A stretch of 64,000 bases of DNA from Actinoalloteichus_B caeruleus (GTDB lineage Bacteria; Actinomycetota; Actinomycetes; Mycobacteriales; Pseudonocardiaceae). The notes beneath the pieces were generated by a model, which saw nothing but the letters and a program-made list of their open reading frames with translations, had not been told where the DNA came from and searched no databases. Positions 28,153-37,297 of this stretch are shown here, one piece after another. A program made the translations under genes and the position numbers. The DNA is taken from assembly GCF_000718005.1 (NCBI RefSeq), contig NZ_JODV01000010.1. One strand, written 5' to 3'. Every line of letters starts with the position of its first letter. Within the stretch, counting starts at the first letter, position 1.

Positions 28153-29829
28153 TCAGTGGCCCACGCCGTCGGCGAGCCAGCTCGCGGCTCCGCTCGGGGC
28201 GGGGGTCCTCGTCCGGGTGCCCCGCTCCATCGGGTCGCCGACGGAGTGCACGGGTCGTCCGACGCCGGGCAGCGGTGGGCGACCCGCACGGGGAACGGGA
28301 GCGGCCGAGCGCTGCCGGCAGTCCCGCGCGCACCCGCCGTCGCCGGCCGTCCACACGCCCCGGTGGCGCAGTTCGCGCACCATCCTGGGCACGTCCCAGT
28401 GCGGCCGGCCCGCCAGGTGCGCCGCGGCGGCCAGCAGCGTCCCGGGAAGTCGCTCGCACAGTTCGACGAGCTGGGCGACGGCGTCCGGGTCCCGGGACAC
28501 CCGTCGCGGTCCCACGATGCCCCTGACCAGGTCGACGGCCTCGTGCCGTCGCAGCCCACCCAGCCAGAGCGGGACCGTCCCGCACCGGGCGACCAGTTCG
28601 CGCAGCGGGTCGCGGGAGGTCACCAGCACGTGGCAGGTGGCGCTGTTCGGCATCAGCGGCCACACCTGGGCGGCGTTCCGCGCGTCGTCGAGCACCAGCA
28701 GCATCCGCCGGTCGGCGACCAGGGTCCGGAACAGCGCGGGCCGCTCCTCCCGGCTCGGTACCCGCTCGGGGGGAACACCGAGCGAGTGGAGGAGGTGGGA
28801 GAGGGCCGTGTACGGGTCGGCCGGGGACCGGTGCGCGTCGTGGCCGCTCAGGTCGACGAAGAGCTGCCCGTCGGGGAACAGTTCGGCGTTGCGGGCGCCC
28901 CACCACACGGCCAGCGCGGTCTTGCCCACCCCACCGGCGCCCACCAGCAACCCGAGCGGTGGCACCCCGTCCCGGCCAGCCCTGCTCCCCAGGCGGTCCA
29001 GCGCGGCCACGGCCTCGTCCCGTCCGACGAAGGCCCGTGTCGCGGCGGGAAGCTGCGCCGGCGGGCGGTCGACCGGGGGGCCGTCCTCGTCCCGCAGGAT
29101 GCGTTCGTGCAGGCGTCGCAGCTCGACGCTGGGTTCCAGGCCCAGCTCCTCGACCGACCGCCGCCGCCACCGGACGAAGGTCTCCAGGGCCGCGACGCGG
29201 TGCCCCGACCGGTACTGCGCCATCATCAGCAGCCCGTGCAGGCGGTCCCGGAGCGGGTGCCGTTCGACCGCCTCGGCGAGTCCGGCGACGAGTGCCCCCT
29301 GCTCTCCCAGACCGAGTCGGAGTTCCGCCTGTTCCTCGTAGGCGGCGAGGATCCTCTCCTCCAGCTGCGCCGCGGCCTGTTCGGGCACGACCCCGCCGAC
29401 GTTGGACAGCACGGGTCCGCGTCGCAGCGCCAACGCCTCGTCGTAGCGGCGCACCGCCTGGGCCGCGTCGCCCGCGCGCGCCCTGGCGTCGGCCACCAAC
29501 TCCTCGAACACCAGGGTGTCGATGCGGTGTTCGCCCGGGTGCAGGACGTACCCCGGTGCGGCCGTCTCGATGAGGGTGCCGTGCACCCCGCACGAGCGGA
29601 ACGTCTTCCGCAACGCGGACACGCAGATGGCGACCTGGGTGCGGCTGCTCGACGGTGGTCTCGCTCCCCACACCGTCTCCACCAGGCTGTCGACCGACAC
29701 GACCCGGCCGGCGTTGAGCAGCAGCATCGTCAACACGATCCGCTGACGGGGACCCCCGATCCGGACCTGACCACCTGCCGCGTGCACCTCCAGGGGCCCC
29801 AGCATGCGGAAATCCAACGTCGTGGACAT
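28153..29829 (-). CDS. nocR: SARP-family pathway activator NocR (SARP-BTAD-NB-ARC)
   Basis: This 558-residue regulator begins MSTTLDFRMLGPLEV, the typical opening of the OmpR-like winged helix of SARPs (about 1-95). A bacterial transcriptional activation domain follows (about 100-245; LVFEELVADARA to ELRRLHERIL), then an NB-ARC-like ATPase with P-loop VGAGGVGKTALAVWW (about 285-300) and Walker B RMLLVLDDARNAAQVW. There is no TPR tail. It should bind direct repeats such as those between nocA and nocF and activate the cluster. A SARP called NocR is the known positive regulator of nocardicin A. I saw no in-frame TTA codon. nocN lies about 50 bp upstream on the same strand. Confidence 0.92.
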   Translation of the reverse strand: MSTTLDFRMLGPLEVHAAGGQVRIGGPRQRIVLTMLLLNAGRVVSVDSLVETVWGARPPSSSRTQVAICVSALRKTFRSCGVHGTLIETAAPGYVLHPGEHRIDTLVFEELVADARARAGDAAQAVRRYDEALALRRGPVLSNVGGVVPEQAAAQLEERILAAYEEQAELRLGLGEQGALVAGLAEAVERHPLRDRLHGLLMMAQYRSGHRVAALETFVRWRRRSVEELGLEPSVELRRLHERILRDEDGPPVDRPPAQLPAATRAFVGRDEAVAALDRLGSRAGRDGVPPLGLLVGAGGVGKTALAVWWGARNAELFPDGQLFVDLSGHDAHRSPADPYTALSHLLHSLGVPPERVPSREERPALFRTLVADRRMLLVLDDARNAAQVWPLMPNSATCHVLVTSRDPLRELVARCGTVPLWLGGLRRHEAVDLVRGIVGPRRVSRDPDAVAQLVELCERLPGTLLAAAAHLAGRPHWDVPRMVRELRHRGVWTAGDGGCARDCRQRSAAPVPRAGRPPLPGVGRPVHSVGDPMERGTRTRTPAPSGAASWLADGVGH

Positions 29830-29879
29830 CGAGCCTCCGAATCGCAGTACGACGGTGCCGTTCGGAACCGAGGCGGTCG

Positions 29880-30986
29880 TCAGGACGGGTCGGACCGGAC
29901 GTGCGTGGCCAGCCGCCCGGCGTCGGCGAGGTCGGCGCACCCGGCGAGGAGCAGGGCCTGCTCCAGCTCCAGCCGCAGCAGGTCGAGCACGCGGGTCACG
30001 CCGCGCTGCCCGTCGGCGGCGAGTCCCCACAGGACCGGTCTGCCGAGGAGCGCACCCCGGGCGCCGAGCGCCAGCACCCGCACCACGTCCGACCCGCCGC
30101 GGATGCCGCTGTCGACCAGCACCTCCACCGCGTCCCCGACCGCCTCGACCACCCGGGGCAGTGCGACGGCGGTGGGGGGCGCCCCGTCGAACTGCCGTCC
30201 GCCGTGGTTGGACACCACCACGGCGGACGCGCCCAGGTCGGCGCAGCGCGCCGCGTCCCTGGGGTCCAGGACTCCCTTGACCACGAGGGGAAGACGGCAG
30301 CGGCCGCGCAGCCACTCCAGGTCGCGCCATCCCAGGGTCGGGTCGAAGGCCAGCGCGGTGTGGTCCGCCACCGCCGAGGAACCCGCTCGGCCGACGTGCG
30401 CGTGGCTCGTAGGCCCGGTGTCCAGGTGCGCGGCCCGCACCGAGCTGGGCAGCGCGAAGCCGTTGCGCACGTCCCGCGCCCGACGCCCCATGACGGGGAC
30501 GTCGACGGTGATGACCAGAGCCTGGCAGCCGGCGTCCTCCGCGCGGTCCAGCAGTTCCTCGACCAGGCCCCTGTCCCGCAGCCAGTACAGCTGGAACCAG
30601 AGCGCCGCGCCGGTCTCGGCCAGCTCCTCGACGGTTCGGCTGCTCAGGGTGCTGACCGTGAAGGGCACTCCTCGGGCGGCGGCCGCGCGGGCCGCCGCCA
30701 GTTCCCCCTCCGGGTGGAGCAGGCACTGGTAGGCCATCGGGGCCACCGCGACCGGCAACCTGGCCGCCGTCCCGACGAGCGACGCGCTGGTGTCGGTGGA
30801 GTCGATGCCCGTGAGGACCCTTGGGACGACGTGGGTGGCGTCGAGGGCGGCCCGGTTGGCCGCGAGCGTGCGTTCCATGCCGCTGCCGCCGGCGACGAAG
30901 TCGCGGACCTCCGGTGCCAGGAGCGCTTCCGCGGCTCGTTCCACGTCAGCGAGGTCGACGGCCTCCCGGGGGCGCGGCGCCGTCAC
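29880..30986 (-). CDS. nocN: 4-hydroxymandelate oxidase (FMN alpha-hydroxyacid oxidase family)
   Basis: This 368-residue FMN-dependent alpha-hydroxyacid oxidase has VAPMAYQCLLHPEGELAAA (flavin and substrate region), LWFQLYWLRDRG, the catalytic His in VVSNHGGRQFDGAPPT, and the phosphate-binding end DSGIRGGSDVVRVLALGA with LLGRP. It oxidises 4-hydroxymandelate from NocF to 4-hydroxybenzoylformate, the keto acid used by NocG. The GTG start at 30986 has only a weak ribosome site. It is probably the first gene of a nocN-nocR unit and marks the right edge of the recognisable nocardicin genes. Confidence 0.92.
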   Translation of the reverse strand: MTAPRPREAVDLADVERAAEALLAPEVRDFVAGGSGMERTLAANRAALDATHVVPRVLTGIDSTDTSASLVGTAARLPVAVAPMAYQCLLHPEGELAAARAAAARGVPFTVSTLSSRTVEELAETGAALWFQLYWLRDRGLVEELLDRAEDAGCQALVITVDVPVMGRRARDVRNGFALPSSVRAAHLDTGPTSHAHVGRAGSSAVADHTALAFDPTLGWRDLEWLRGRCRLPLVVKGVLDPRDAARCADLGASAVVVSNHGGRQFDGAPPTAVALPRVVEAVGDAVEVLVDSGIRGGSDVVRVLALGARGALLGRPVLWGLAADGQRGVTRVLDLLRLELEQALLLAGCADLADAGRLATHVRSDPS

Positions 30987-32447
30987 GGGTGGGAACTTCT
31001 CGGCGGGACTCCTGGAACGGCGGCGGGAGCGCGAACCCCCCGGCGGCCGCCGGCCGCCGTCGGACGAGCGACCCGGTCGGGGTCGGGTTCACGACGGTCG
31101 GTCGCCAGTCCGTCGGACATGGGTGTCCTCACCATTCCCCCATCCGCCCCGAGAACGCGTGTGTGTTCAGGGCATGGTTTCTTCCCGCACCGATGTGGTT
31201 GGTCGGCGCGGCTGACTACGAACGAAGAGCTGGTGGTCGGCGCATTCGTGCGGCGATTCGGTGAAACCGTTGAAACGCTAACCAGGGCGGCAAAACCTGT
31301 CAAGGGTCGGAAGGCGCGGGTTTATTTCGCGCCGGCTGATCGGCCTGGGTCGTCCCGTTACTCGTTTTCGGGTCGGGTGAAGATCAGGGGGGCGTGTGAC
31401 CGGAGTGGGTCGAGTGCGGCGAAACCGGTGGTGAAGCGCAATGCCGCCGGTGTTCCGACGTGGCCGGAAGGGGAGTTCGTGCCGGACGCCGTTCGTCGTC
31501 GACGAGCGAAGTCAGTCGGCGTGGAACGGGAATCGTGGGGCTGAACGTCGTAGTGTTCCCGGGTGTTTCCGGGGGTTCGACTGGTTCCGATGTCCCAGTC
31601 GTCGTACGCCCGGTGGGCAGAGCGCCCTCGCGCGTGTGCGGTCGCTCCGCCGGACCGGAACGGCGTCTCGTCGCCACCGCCCCTCCTGGCGTCGCGCTGA
31701 CCGCTGGTCAGTGGGCCATGCCGGTGCCGTACCCGGGTTGGGGCAGGTGGGGGGCCTGGAGTGCCGGTGGCGGGCACCGAGGGGCGTGGGTGCGGGGTGG
31801 TGGTCCGCCCGCGACGTCCGGTTCAGGTCCGTGTGTGGCACCGCCGGCGGACGAGGCGAACTCCGGGCCGGCTCCGACCGTTCGCTCAGGCCGGTCGGTC
31901 GGGGGAGCGGGCGGCGCGAGCCCGTCCCGCCGTTCACTCCCGTCCGGGCCGCACCGGTTGGCGGACCAGGGACGAGCACCGAGGCGGAGTCCCCGTCCGC
32001 CAGGTGGCGCGGCGCCCTGTCATACCACGCCCGCCACGGAGCACCGCCGGTCGGTGAACGGGCGGAGCTCCCGGGTGAACATTCACGGGCTGTTCTCCGC
32101 CGGGTGTAACGGCGACTTCCCTTTGTCCGATGCGCATTCCATTCCGCATTCGTACCGGGGCTCGGCGTCCGAAACGGCGGCTGCCGGAAAAGCGGTCCCG
32201 CCCGCCGGAGTCCTCGCCCCACCTGCTCCCACGGATACCCACCCCGAGGATGTCATCACGCACCCGATGCCGCGGTGTGCCGCACCCGGATCGACGGCGT
32301 CGCGCGCCCATTCGACTCCGCTGCCGGGAACGGGTGCGCGCCCACCGTCTCGTCGTCGCGGGCGACTCGTACCCGGAACGCCGTGGAACGCGGGCCGGAC
32401 CGCTCGCCGGGGTGCCGGGATGGGGTGGCGCCACGGCGGCGGCGTTC
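30987..32447. other. 1.46-kb stretch without a recognisable gene
   Basis: The part at about 31130-31560 is visibly less GC-rich than its surroundings, and no frame has a recognisable product. An imperfect palindrome, GTGAA-CA-TTCAC flanked by CCCG and CGGG (32070-32089), may be an operator. GCATTC repeats lie at about 32130-32155. The nocN promoter must lie near the left end. The stretch separates the nocardicin genes from the next locus. Confidence 0.5.
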
Positions 32448-33041
32448 TCAGCACACCAGGGAGTTGACGATCGTCGAGCTCGCGACCGTCAGTTCCGCGC
32501 CGAGGGAAACCTTCATCATCGCGAGACCACCGAGCGTCGCGAGGTAGGCGACCGCGAGTTCGCGCGGCGGGCCGGGGCGGAACCCGCCTTCGCGCTGCCC
32601 CCGTTCGACGAGGTCGACGAGGGCGTCGAGCAGCGCGACGTGCTCCTCCATGAGCCTCCCCGTCGAGGGAGGGCGCACCGGCAACGCCACCGCGTGGTTC
32701 ATCAGCGTGGAGAACTCGGCGAAGCCCTCCTCGCGGGCCACCGCCGACAGGAAGTCCTCGGTGAAGCGGGTGAGCACCCGCTCGGGCGGATCCTCCGCCC
32801 GCAGCCGCCGGGCCGCGTCGCGCAGTCCGTCGGTGGCCTGACGGACCAGCGCGTCGAAGAGCTCGTCCTTGGACGGGTAGTGCCGGTAGATCAGCCCCGT
32901 GCTGATGCCGGCCTCACGGGCGATGTCCCGCACGCTGGTGGCCGCGAACCCGTGCCGGGTGAACAGGGCGGTGGCGGCGGTGTGCACCCTGGCCAGGGTC
33001 GCGGACCGCATCGCCTCGTACTGGGCGCTGGGGCGGGGCAC
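32448..33041 (-). CDS. TetR-family transcriptional regulator
   Basis: This 197-residue TetR regulator has an N-terminal helix-turn-helix, AATALFTRHGFAATSVRDIAREAGISTGLIYRHYPSKDELF read across the family consensus (about 20-65), and a variable helical ligand domain. GTG 33041 is chosen because GGAAGGAGGAAGC lies directly upstream; a longer in-frame start at 33077 lacks this. It follows the GNAT gene by about 40 bp and is probably co-transcribed with it from the promoter that carries the 26-bp palindrome at 33726-33751. That fits autoregulation by a repressor. The ligand is unknown. Confidence 0.9.
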   Translation of the reverse strand: MPRPSAQYEAMRSATLARVHTAATALFTRHGFAATSVRDIAREAGISTGLIYRHYPSKDELFDALVRQATDGLRDAARRLRAEDPPERVLTRFTEDFLSAVAREEGFAEFSTLMNHAVALPVRPPSTGRLMEEHVALLDALVDLVERGQREGGFRPGPPRELAVAYLATLGGLAMMKVSLGAELTVASSTIVNSLVC

Positions 33042-33080
33042 GCTTCCTCCTTCCGGGTCGGGGGACCAGTGCGACACCCG

Positions 33081-33668
33081 TCACCGGCGTTCCCACTCCA
33101 TCGACACGTAGTGGTTGATGCCGCTGAACCTCGTGTGCTTCACCGGTATCCGCCGGTACTCCACGAAGCCGAGCTTCCGGTACAGGCGCAGGGCCGCGAC
33201 GTTGGTGTCGGCAATGTACTCGAGCACGTAGCGGCGGTGGCCGGACACCCGCATGAGGTGGGTCAACAGCGCGGTGGCCACGCCCTTGCCCTGGTGCGCC
33301 GAGGCCGTCCCGACGTACTCGAGGGACGCCGTGTCCGCCGGCAGGTCGAGGGTCCTGCCGAACTCCCTGCTGAGCACGGCCGCGCCGATGGTGCCCTTCA
33401 CCAACCCCAGCTGCCGGACGAACTGGCGCCTGTCCGGGCGGACGCTCTGCTGGCGGCCGTCGGTCAGCGCGGTGATGCCGGCGGGTTGGCCGTCCACGAC
33501 GGCGAGGTGGAAGTGCTCCGGGGCCATCATCGGCTCGAACAACGCCGCCAGCCGCTTCGGGTCCTTCGAGAAGTACGTGAAGTCGGCGCCGAAGGCGTCC
33601 ACGTAGACCTCCGTGACGGCGCGGCGGTGCTCAGCCCCGAAGTCGCGTGCGGGGATGACTCCGATCAT
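33081..33668 (-). CDS. GNAT N-acetyltransferase
   Basis: This 195-residue GNAT protein has the acetyl-CoA loop VGTASAHQGKGVATALLTHLM (about 115-135) and the C-terminal ADTNVAALRLYRKLGF motif. The ATG at 33668 has GGAAGGA upstream. It is the first gene of a two-gene unit with a TetR regulator, an arrangement often used for ligand-induced detoxification. The substrate cannot be predicted, and there is no evidence linking it to either neighbouring biosynthetic locus. Confidence 0.88.
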   Translation of the reverse strand: MIGVIPARDFGAEHRRAVTEVYVDAFGADFTYFSKDPKRLAALFEPMMAPEHFHLAVVDGQPAGITALTDGRQQSVRPDRRQFVRQLGLVKGTIGAAVLSREFGRTLDLPADTASLEYVGTASAHQGKGVATALLTHLMRVSGHRRYVLEYIADTNVAALRLYRKLGFVEYRRIPVKHTRFSGINHYVSMEWERR

Positions 33669-33725
33669 CGGTGTCCTTCCGTGAAAGTGGGGCGACCGCT
33701 GTCGTCCCAGGTCATGGCGGCCATC

Positions 33726-33751
33726 ATAGGGTGAACTTTTGTTCATTCTAT
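33726..33751. promoter_or_regulatory. palindromic operator in front of the GNAT-TetR pair
   Basis: The site reads ATAG-GG-TGAAC-TTTT-GTTCA-TT-CTAT. The inner arms TGAAC/GTTCA and the outer arms ATAG/CTAT are both perfect inverted repeats in a 26-bp AT-rich island. A -10-like TATGAT on the minus strand (33724-33729) overlaps one edge. This size and symmetry suit a TetR dimer blocking the promoter of the GNAT gene 58 bp downstream. Confidence 0.75.
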
Positions 33752-35097
33752 GTTGCGGGTGGCGGGTGGGCGCCGCCGGGTGGTTCGAGGAGGTCGCTCG
33801 CCAGCCCGCGCGCCTCGGGGCGAACGGGATCAGCGCCCCCGCCCCCGCCCGCGTCCGTGGCGGCTCGCCGGTCACATCCCCGGCTGCTGGTGCCCGCATC
33901 CGCGGAGCCGGTGCCGCTCACGGGCCCGGAACTCCTCGACGCGGCGGCGGGTCGCCGCGCTCGCGCCAACCGGAGACGAGGAGGCGGAAAGGCCGGTCGA
34001 ATCCGGGCGGCCTTGGCCTTGGCGCGGGAGACCGGAGCCCGCGAACGTTCTCGCTCGTCGGAAAGGGACCGTGTTCCGGGAACTCGTTCTCCTCGCGTCC
34101 GCGACGTCGGAATGGCCACGAAGAACGGGGACGAGCCGGGCTGTGGTCACCGATGGCGGCGAGCGAGGAGTTCGGCGAACCCAGGCCGGGACGAGCACCG
34201 GAAAAGGCGCCCCGTGCTTCGCCGCCACCGGTGGAGGAGCACCGCGTCGGGGAGCACCAGCAAGGCGCGGCGTCACCACTGACCGTCGGGCACAGCACTG
34301 ACGCATGGCGGAATGCCACCACCCTGGTCGACATGGCACCGCGCCGCCCAGGCCGCCCCGCCACCTGGTCCGCCGATGCCTCGAGCCGGGGGCTCCTCGC
34401 CGTCCCGGCGCACGCTGCCGCCCCGCCCGACCGGCATATCCGGGCCGAGAACGACGACACCAGCCCCGCCCCCGGTGCTCCACCCGCCGCTGGTCGCCGC
34501 CCGCTCACCAGAAGCCCCGGTTCGGCGCACCACGTCCCGCGCCGGGCGCCCGCCCGCTGGTACCGGGACGAGCGGCCTCCGCCACCAGTGGCCCCGAACG
34601 GCCACGAAGGACTCGAAAGGGAAGGGAGATCACTCCGTTCGACCAATGTTTCCCCGAAAACGGCGCCCGCTGGCAGCGGAACGTGAGAAGAATAACGGCG
34701 GTCGCCGCTGTCCGGGGTAAGGAAATTCGCGCGGAAATCACTCCGTCGGCCTGGTTCCAAGGTACTGGGACGAGCGAATCGACCGGGTGCCTCCCCTATT
34801 CCGCGCGAAAAACGGCCACCCCAATGGGGGTACACAGGTCGGGGGAGAACGTGTGAGATACCAAACATCCACCCGATTTCCCGACAAACGGGGTCACCCA
34901 GCAGGAACCCGCGCACCCGGCCGGGGACGCCGGCGGAAACCCCGACTCCCGGAAACGCGCCCACCGGTCGCCCAGCGCCGTCGGCCGTGTCCGCACATCC
35001 CATTCCCCACTGTCACCGCGCGGTTCGCGACCGTCGAACGACGACGTCGAATCCGGCGGCGTGCACCACGCCGCGCGTACCCAGCAGAGGAGAAGCG
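33752..35097. other. 1.35-kb region upstream of the lipid/PKS locus, with a repeated motif
   Basis: No frame gives a recognisable protein. The rightmost about 480 bp (34620-35097) is less GC-rich and probably holds the promoter of the following operon. The 14-mer GGARATCACTCCGT occurs at 34625-34638 and 34733-34746, 108 bp apart on the same strand. Its core GGAG-ATCA-CTCC is a short dyad. It may be the site of a pathway regulator. Confidence 0.45.
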
Positions 35098-35922
35098 ATG
35101 CCCCCCGCAATGGACCTGTTCGGACTGCGAGGCAGGACAGCACTGGTGACCGGAGCCTCCCGAGGCATCGGAGCGGCGGTCGCCACCGGCCTCGCCGCCG
35201 CCGGGGCGGACGTCGCGCTCGTGGCACGGGACACCACCCGGTTGGAGGCTGTCGCCGACCAGGTGGAGAACCTCGGGCGCCGAGCACTCGTCCTCACCTG
35301 CGACGTCACCGACCTCGACCAGATCAGGGCGGCCGAGAGGACCACCCTCGCCGAGTTCGGCGCACCCGACATCCTGGTCAACAACGCGGGAGGGATGAGC
35401 CACGCCGGTCCGTTCCTGGATCTGGAACCCGACGACTGGAGCCAGGTGCTGCGCCTCAACCTGGAATCCCTCGTCTGGGTCACCCACACCTTCGGTCGTC
35501 ACCTGGTCGAGCGAGGCAGCGGCTCGGTCATCAACGTGTCGTCCATCGCCGGGGTGAACGGCATCCCCCTGCTCTCCCACTACGGCGCGACGAAGGCCGC
35601 GGTCATCTCGTTGACCCGGACCCTGGCGGCGGAGTGGGGGCCCGCCGGCGTGCGGGTCAACGCCGTGGCCCCCGGCTGGACGCGCACCGACCTGACCACG
35701 ACCTTCTTCGCCGATCCCGACGCCGCGCAGGGCCTGCTGTCGGCGGTGCCCGCCGGCCGGCTCGAGGACCCGGAGGACATGGTCGGCACCGTCGTCTACC
35801 TCGCCGGCGACGCCTCCCGCACGGTCACCGGCACCGTGGTGGTCGCGGACAACGGCACGGCCTCCTACGTCGGCGGCCCCCAGCTGCTCCGCTTCCTCGA
35901 CCTCGGTCGCCTCCCCGTCTGA
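35098..35922 (+). CDS. FabG-like SDR, probable 3-ketoacyl reductase
   Basis: This 274-residue classical short-chain dehydrogenase has cofactor loop TGASRGIG (about 19-26), NNAG, catalytic Ser in VINVSSIAG, and YGATK (YxxxK). It ends with the common GTVVVADNGTASYVGG. The ATG at 35098 has a strong AGAGGAGAAG site. It opens the operon that continues with the AT-ACP and the multidomain synthase, so a role in beta-keto reduction of acyl-ACP or acyl-CoA, or in a tailoring step, is likely. The big synthase already carries a KR, so this enzyme may act on a different intermediate. Confidence 0.85.
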   Translation: MPPAMDLFGLRGRTALVTGASRGIGAAVATGLAAAGADVALVARDTTRLEAVADQVENLGRRALVLTCDVTDLDQIRAAERTTLAEFGAPDILVNNAGGMSHAGPFLDLEPDDWSQVLRLNLESLVWVTHTFGRHLVERGSGSVINVSSIAGVNGIPLLSHYGATKAAVISLTRTLAAEWGPAGVRVNAVAPGWTRTDLTTTFFADPDAAQGLLSAVPAGRLEDPEDMVGTVVYLAGDASRTVTGTVVVADNGTASYVGGPQLLRFLDLGRLPV

Positions 35923-35944
35923 CCACGCATCCGAAGGACTTGCC

Positions 35945-37297
35945 GTGTCCGAACGCTCCGTCTTCCTCTTCCCCGGTCTCGGCGCCTACTCGCCCGGCGC
36001 CCTCCGCCGGGCACGGCGCTCCCACCCCCAGGTGGACGCCACCTTCCAGGAGATCGACGCCGCCGCCGTGCTGGCCGGCGCGCCACCGGTGTCGACCACG
36101 CTGTTCGACGGGGAACCCCGATCGATCCGCCAGCTGCTCGCCGAACCCGCCGAAGTGCTCCAACTCGCCATCTTCGGCATCTCCGTCGCCGTGCACCGCG
36201 TCCTCACCGAACGCGGAGCACGTCCTCACCTGCTCGTGGGCCACAGCTTCGGTGAGATGGCCGCGCTCGTGGCGGCCGGTGCCTTCAGCCTCGCCGACGG
36301 TGTCACCCTGGTGTGCGCCAGAGCCGCGGCGCTGCGCCCCTGGGAAGGCCGGGGCGCCATGACCGCCGTGGGCATGGACCGGGAATCAGCCGGCCACGTC
36401 CCCGGTGTGCTCGACGAACCCGAGCTGGTCGTCGCCTGCCTGAACGCACCCCGGCAGACCGTCCTCGCCGGACCCCCGACCGCGCTGGACCGAGTGGAAC
36501 GACTCGCCGAGGTGCTCGACGTCCCCCACGCCCGGCTGCACCTGCCCTACGCCTCCCACCACCCCACGATGCGGCCCGCCGTCGCCGACTTCGTGGCCAG
36601 GATGGCCGACGCCCGGCAGCTCCCCCTCCAAGCGGCCGTCCACTCGCCCGTGCACGGCCGCCGGTACACCGACGACGACGACCTCAAACAGGCATTGGCC
36701 GAGTGCCTGGTACTGCCGGTGCGGTTCACCGACACCGTGCGGTCCCTGCACTCCAGGGGCTACACGACCTACGTCGAGAGCGGGGCCCTCAACACGTTGA
36801 CCAGGTGCGTCGAACACACCGTTCCCGGGGTGCGCACCACCGCCCCGCTCCTCGACCCCGAGGAGGAGGACGCCGGCCTGCGCGCCGCGCTCACCTCCGT
36901 GGCCCGGCCGCGCGCCACACCGATCCAGGCCGAGGAGGAGCCGGTCCCGTCCCACCCCGCCCCGGCGGGGGAACCGGAGCCGACGGACGTCCGCCCCGCC
37001 GCCGCTCCGCCCGGCCTGGTCCCGCCCCCGGTCGGCGCCGCTCCGGACCGGGAACACCTGGTGGTGGAGCTTCGAGCGCTCTACGCCGAGACCCTGGAGT
37101 ACCCGCCCGAGCTGCTCACCGAGGACGCGCTGCTGGAGGCCGAACTCGGGGTGGACTCGTTGAAGCAGACCTCCCTGCTGGGCCGGGTCGCGGACCGGTT
37201 CGGCCTGCCCGCCGGGGCCGCGGAGCTCCCGGTCTGGGAACTGCCCACCCTGCGGCACGTCGCCGACCACGTCGCCGCCGCCAAGGCACGCCGGTGA
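35945..37297 (+). CDS. stand-alone acyltransferase-ACP didomain protein
   Basis: This 450-residue protein starts VFLFPGLGAYSPGAL, the opening of FabD/AT domains. It has the nucleophile motif LLVGHSFGEMAALVAAG near residues 97-112 and the AT histidine region YASHHPTMRP near 200. After a Pro-rich linker (about 315-365) comes one acyl carrier domain with the phosphopantetheine Ser in LGVDSLKQTSLLGRV near 403. It should load an extender unit, probably malonyl, on its own ACP for use by the synthase encoded next. GTG 35945 is the likely start, and its stop overlaps the next start (GTGA). No phosphopantetheinyl transferase is in the window. Confidence 0.88.
   Translation: MSERSVFLFPGLGAYSPGALRRARRSHPQVDATFQEIDAAAVLAGAPPVSTTLFDGEPRSIRQLLAEPAEVLQLAIFGISVAVHRVLTERGARPHLLVGHSFGEMAALVAAGAFSLADGVTLVCARAAALRPWEGRGAMTAVGMDRESAGHVPGVLDEPELVVACLNAPRQTVLAGPPTALDRVERLAEVLDVPHARLHLPYASHHPTMRPAVADFVARMADARQLPLQAAVHSPVHGRRYTDDDDLKQALAECLVLPVRFTDTVRSLHSRGYTTYVESGALNTLTRCVEHTVPGVRTTAPLLDPEEEDAGLRAALTSVARPRATPIQAEEEPVPSHPAPAGEPEPTDVRPAAAPPGLVPPPVGAAPDREHLVVELRALYAETLEYPPELLTEDALLEAELGVDSLKQTSLLGRVADRFGLPAGAAELPVWELPTLRHVADHVAAAKARR

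Noticed and set aside
30987..32447. A possible missing cluster gene between nocN and the TetR gene.
   Set aside because: No frame on either strand had family motifs, and the composition changes suggest noncoding or decayed DNA.
33918..35003. A 361-codon minus-strand frame and several plus-strand frames before the lipid/PKS locus.
   Set aside because: No conserved motif, irregular composition and no ribosome sites; the part near 34620-35000 looks like regulatory DNA.
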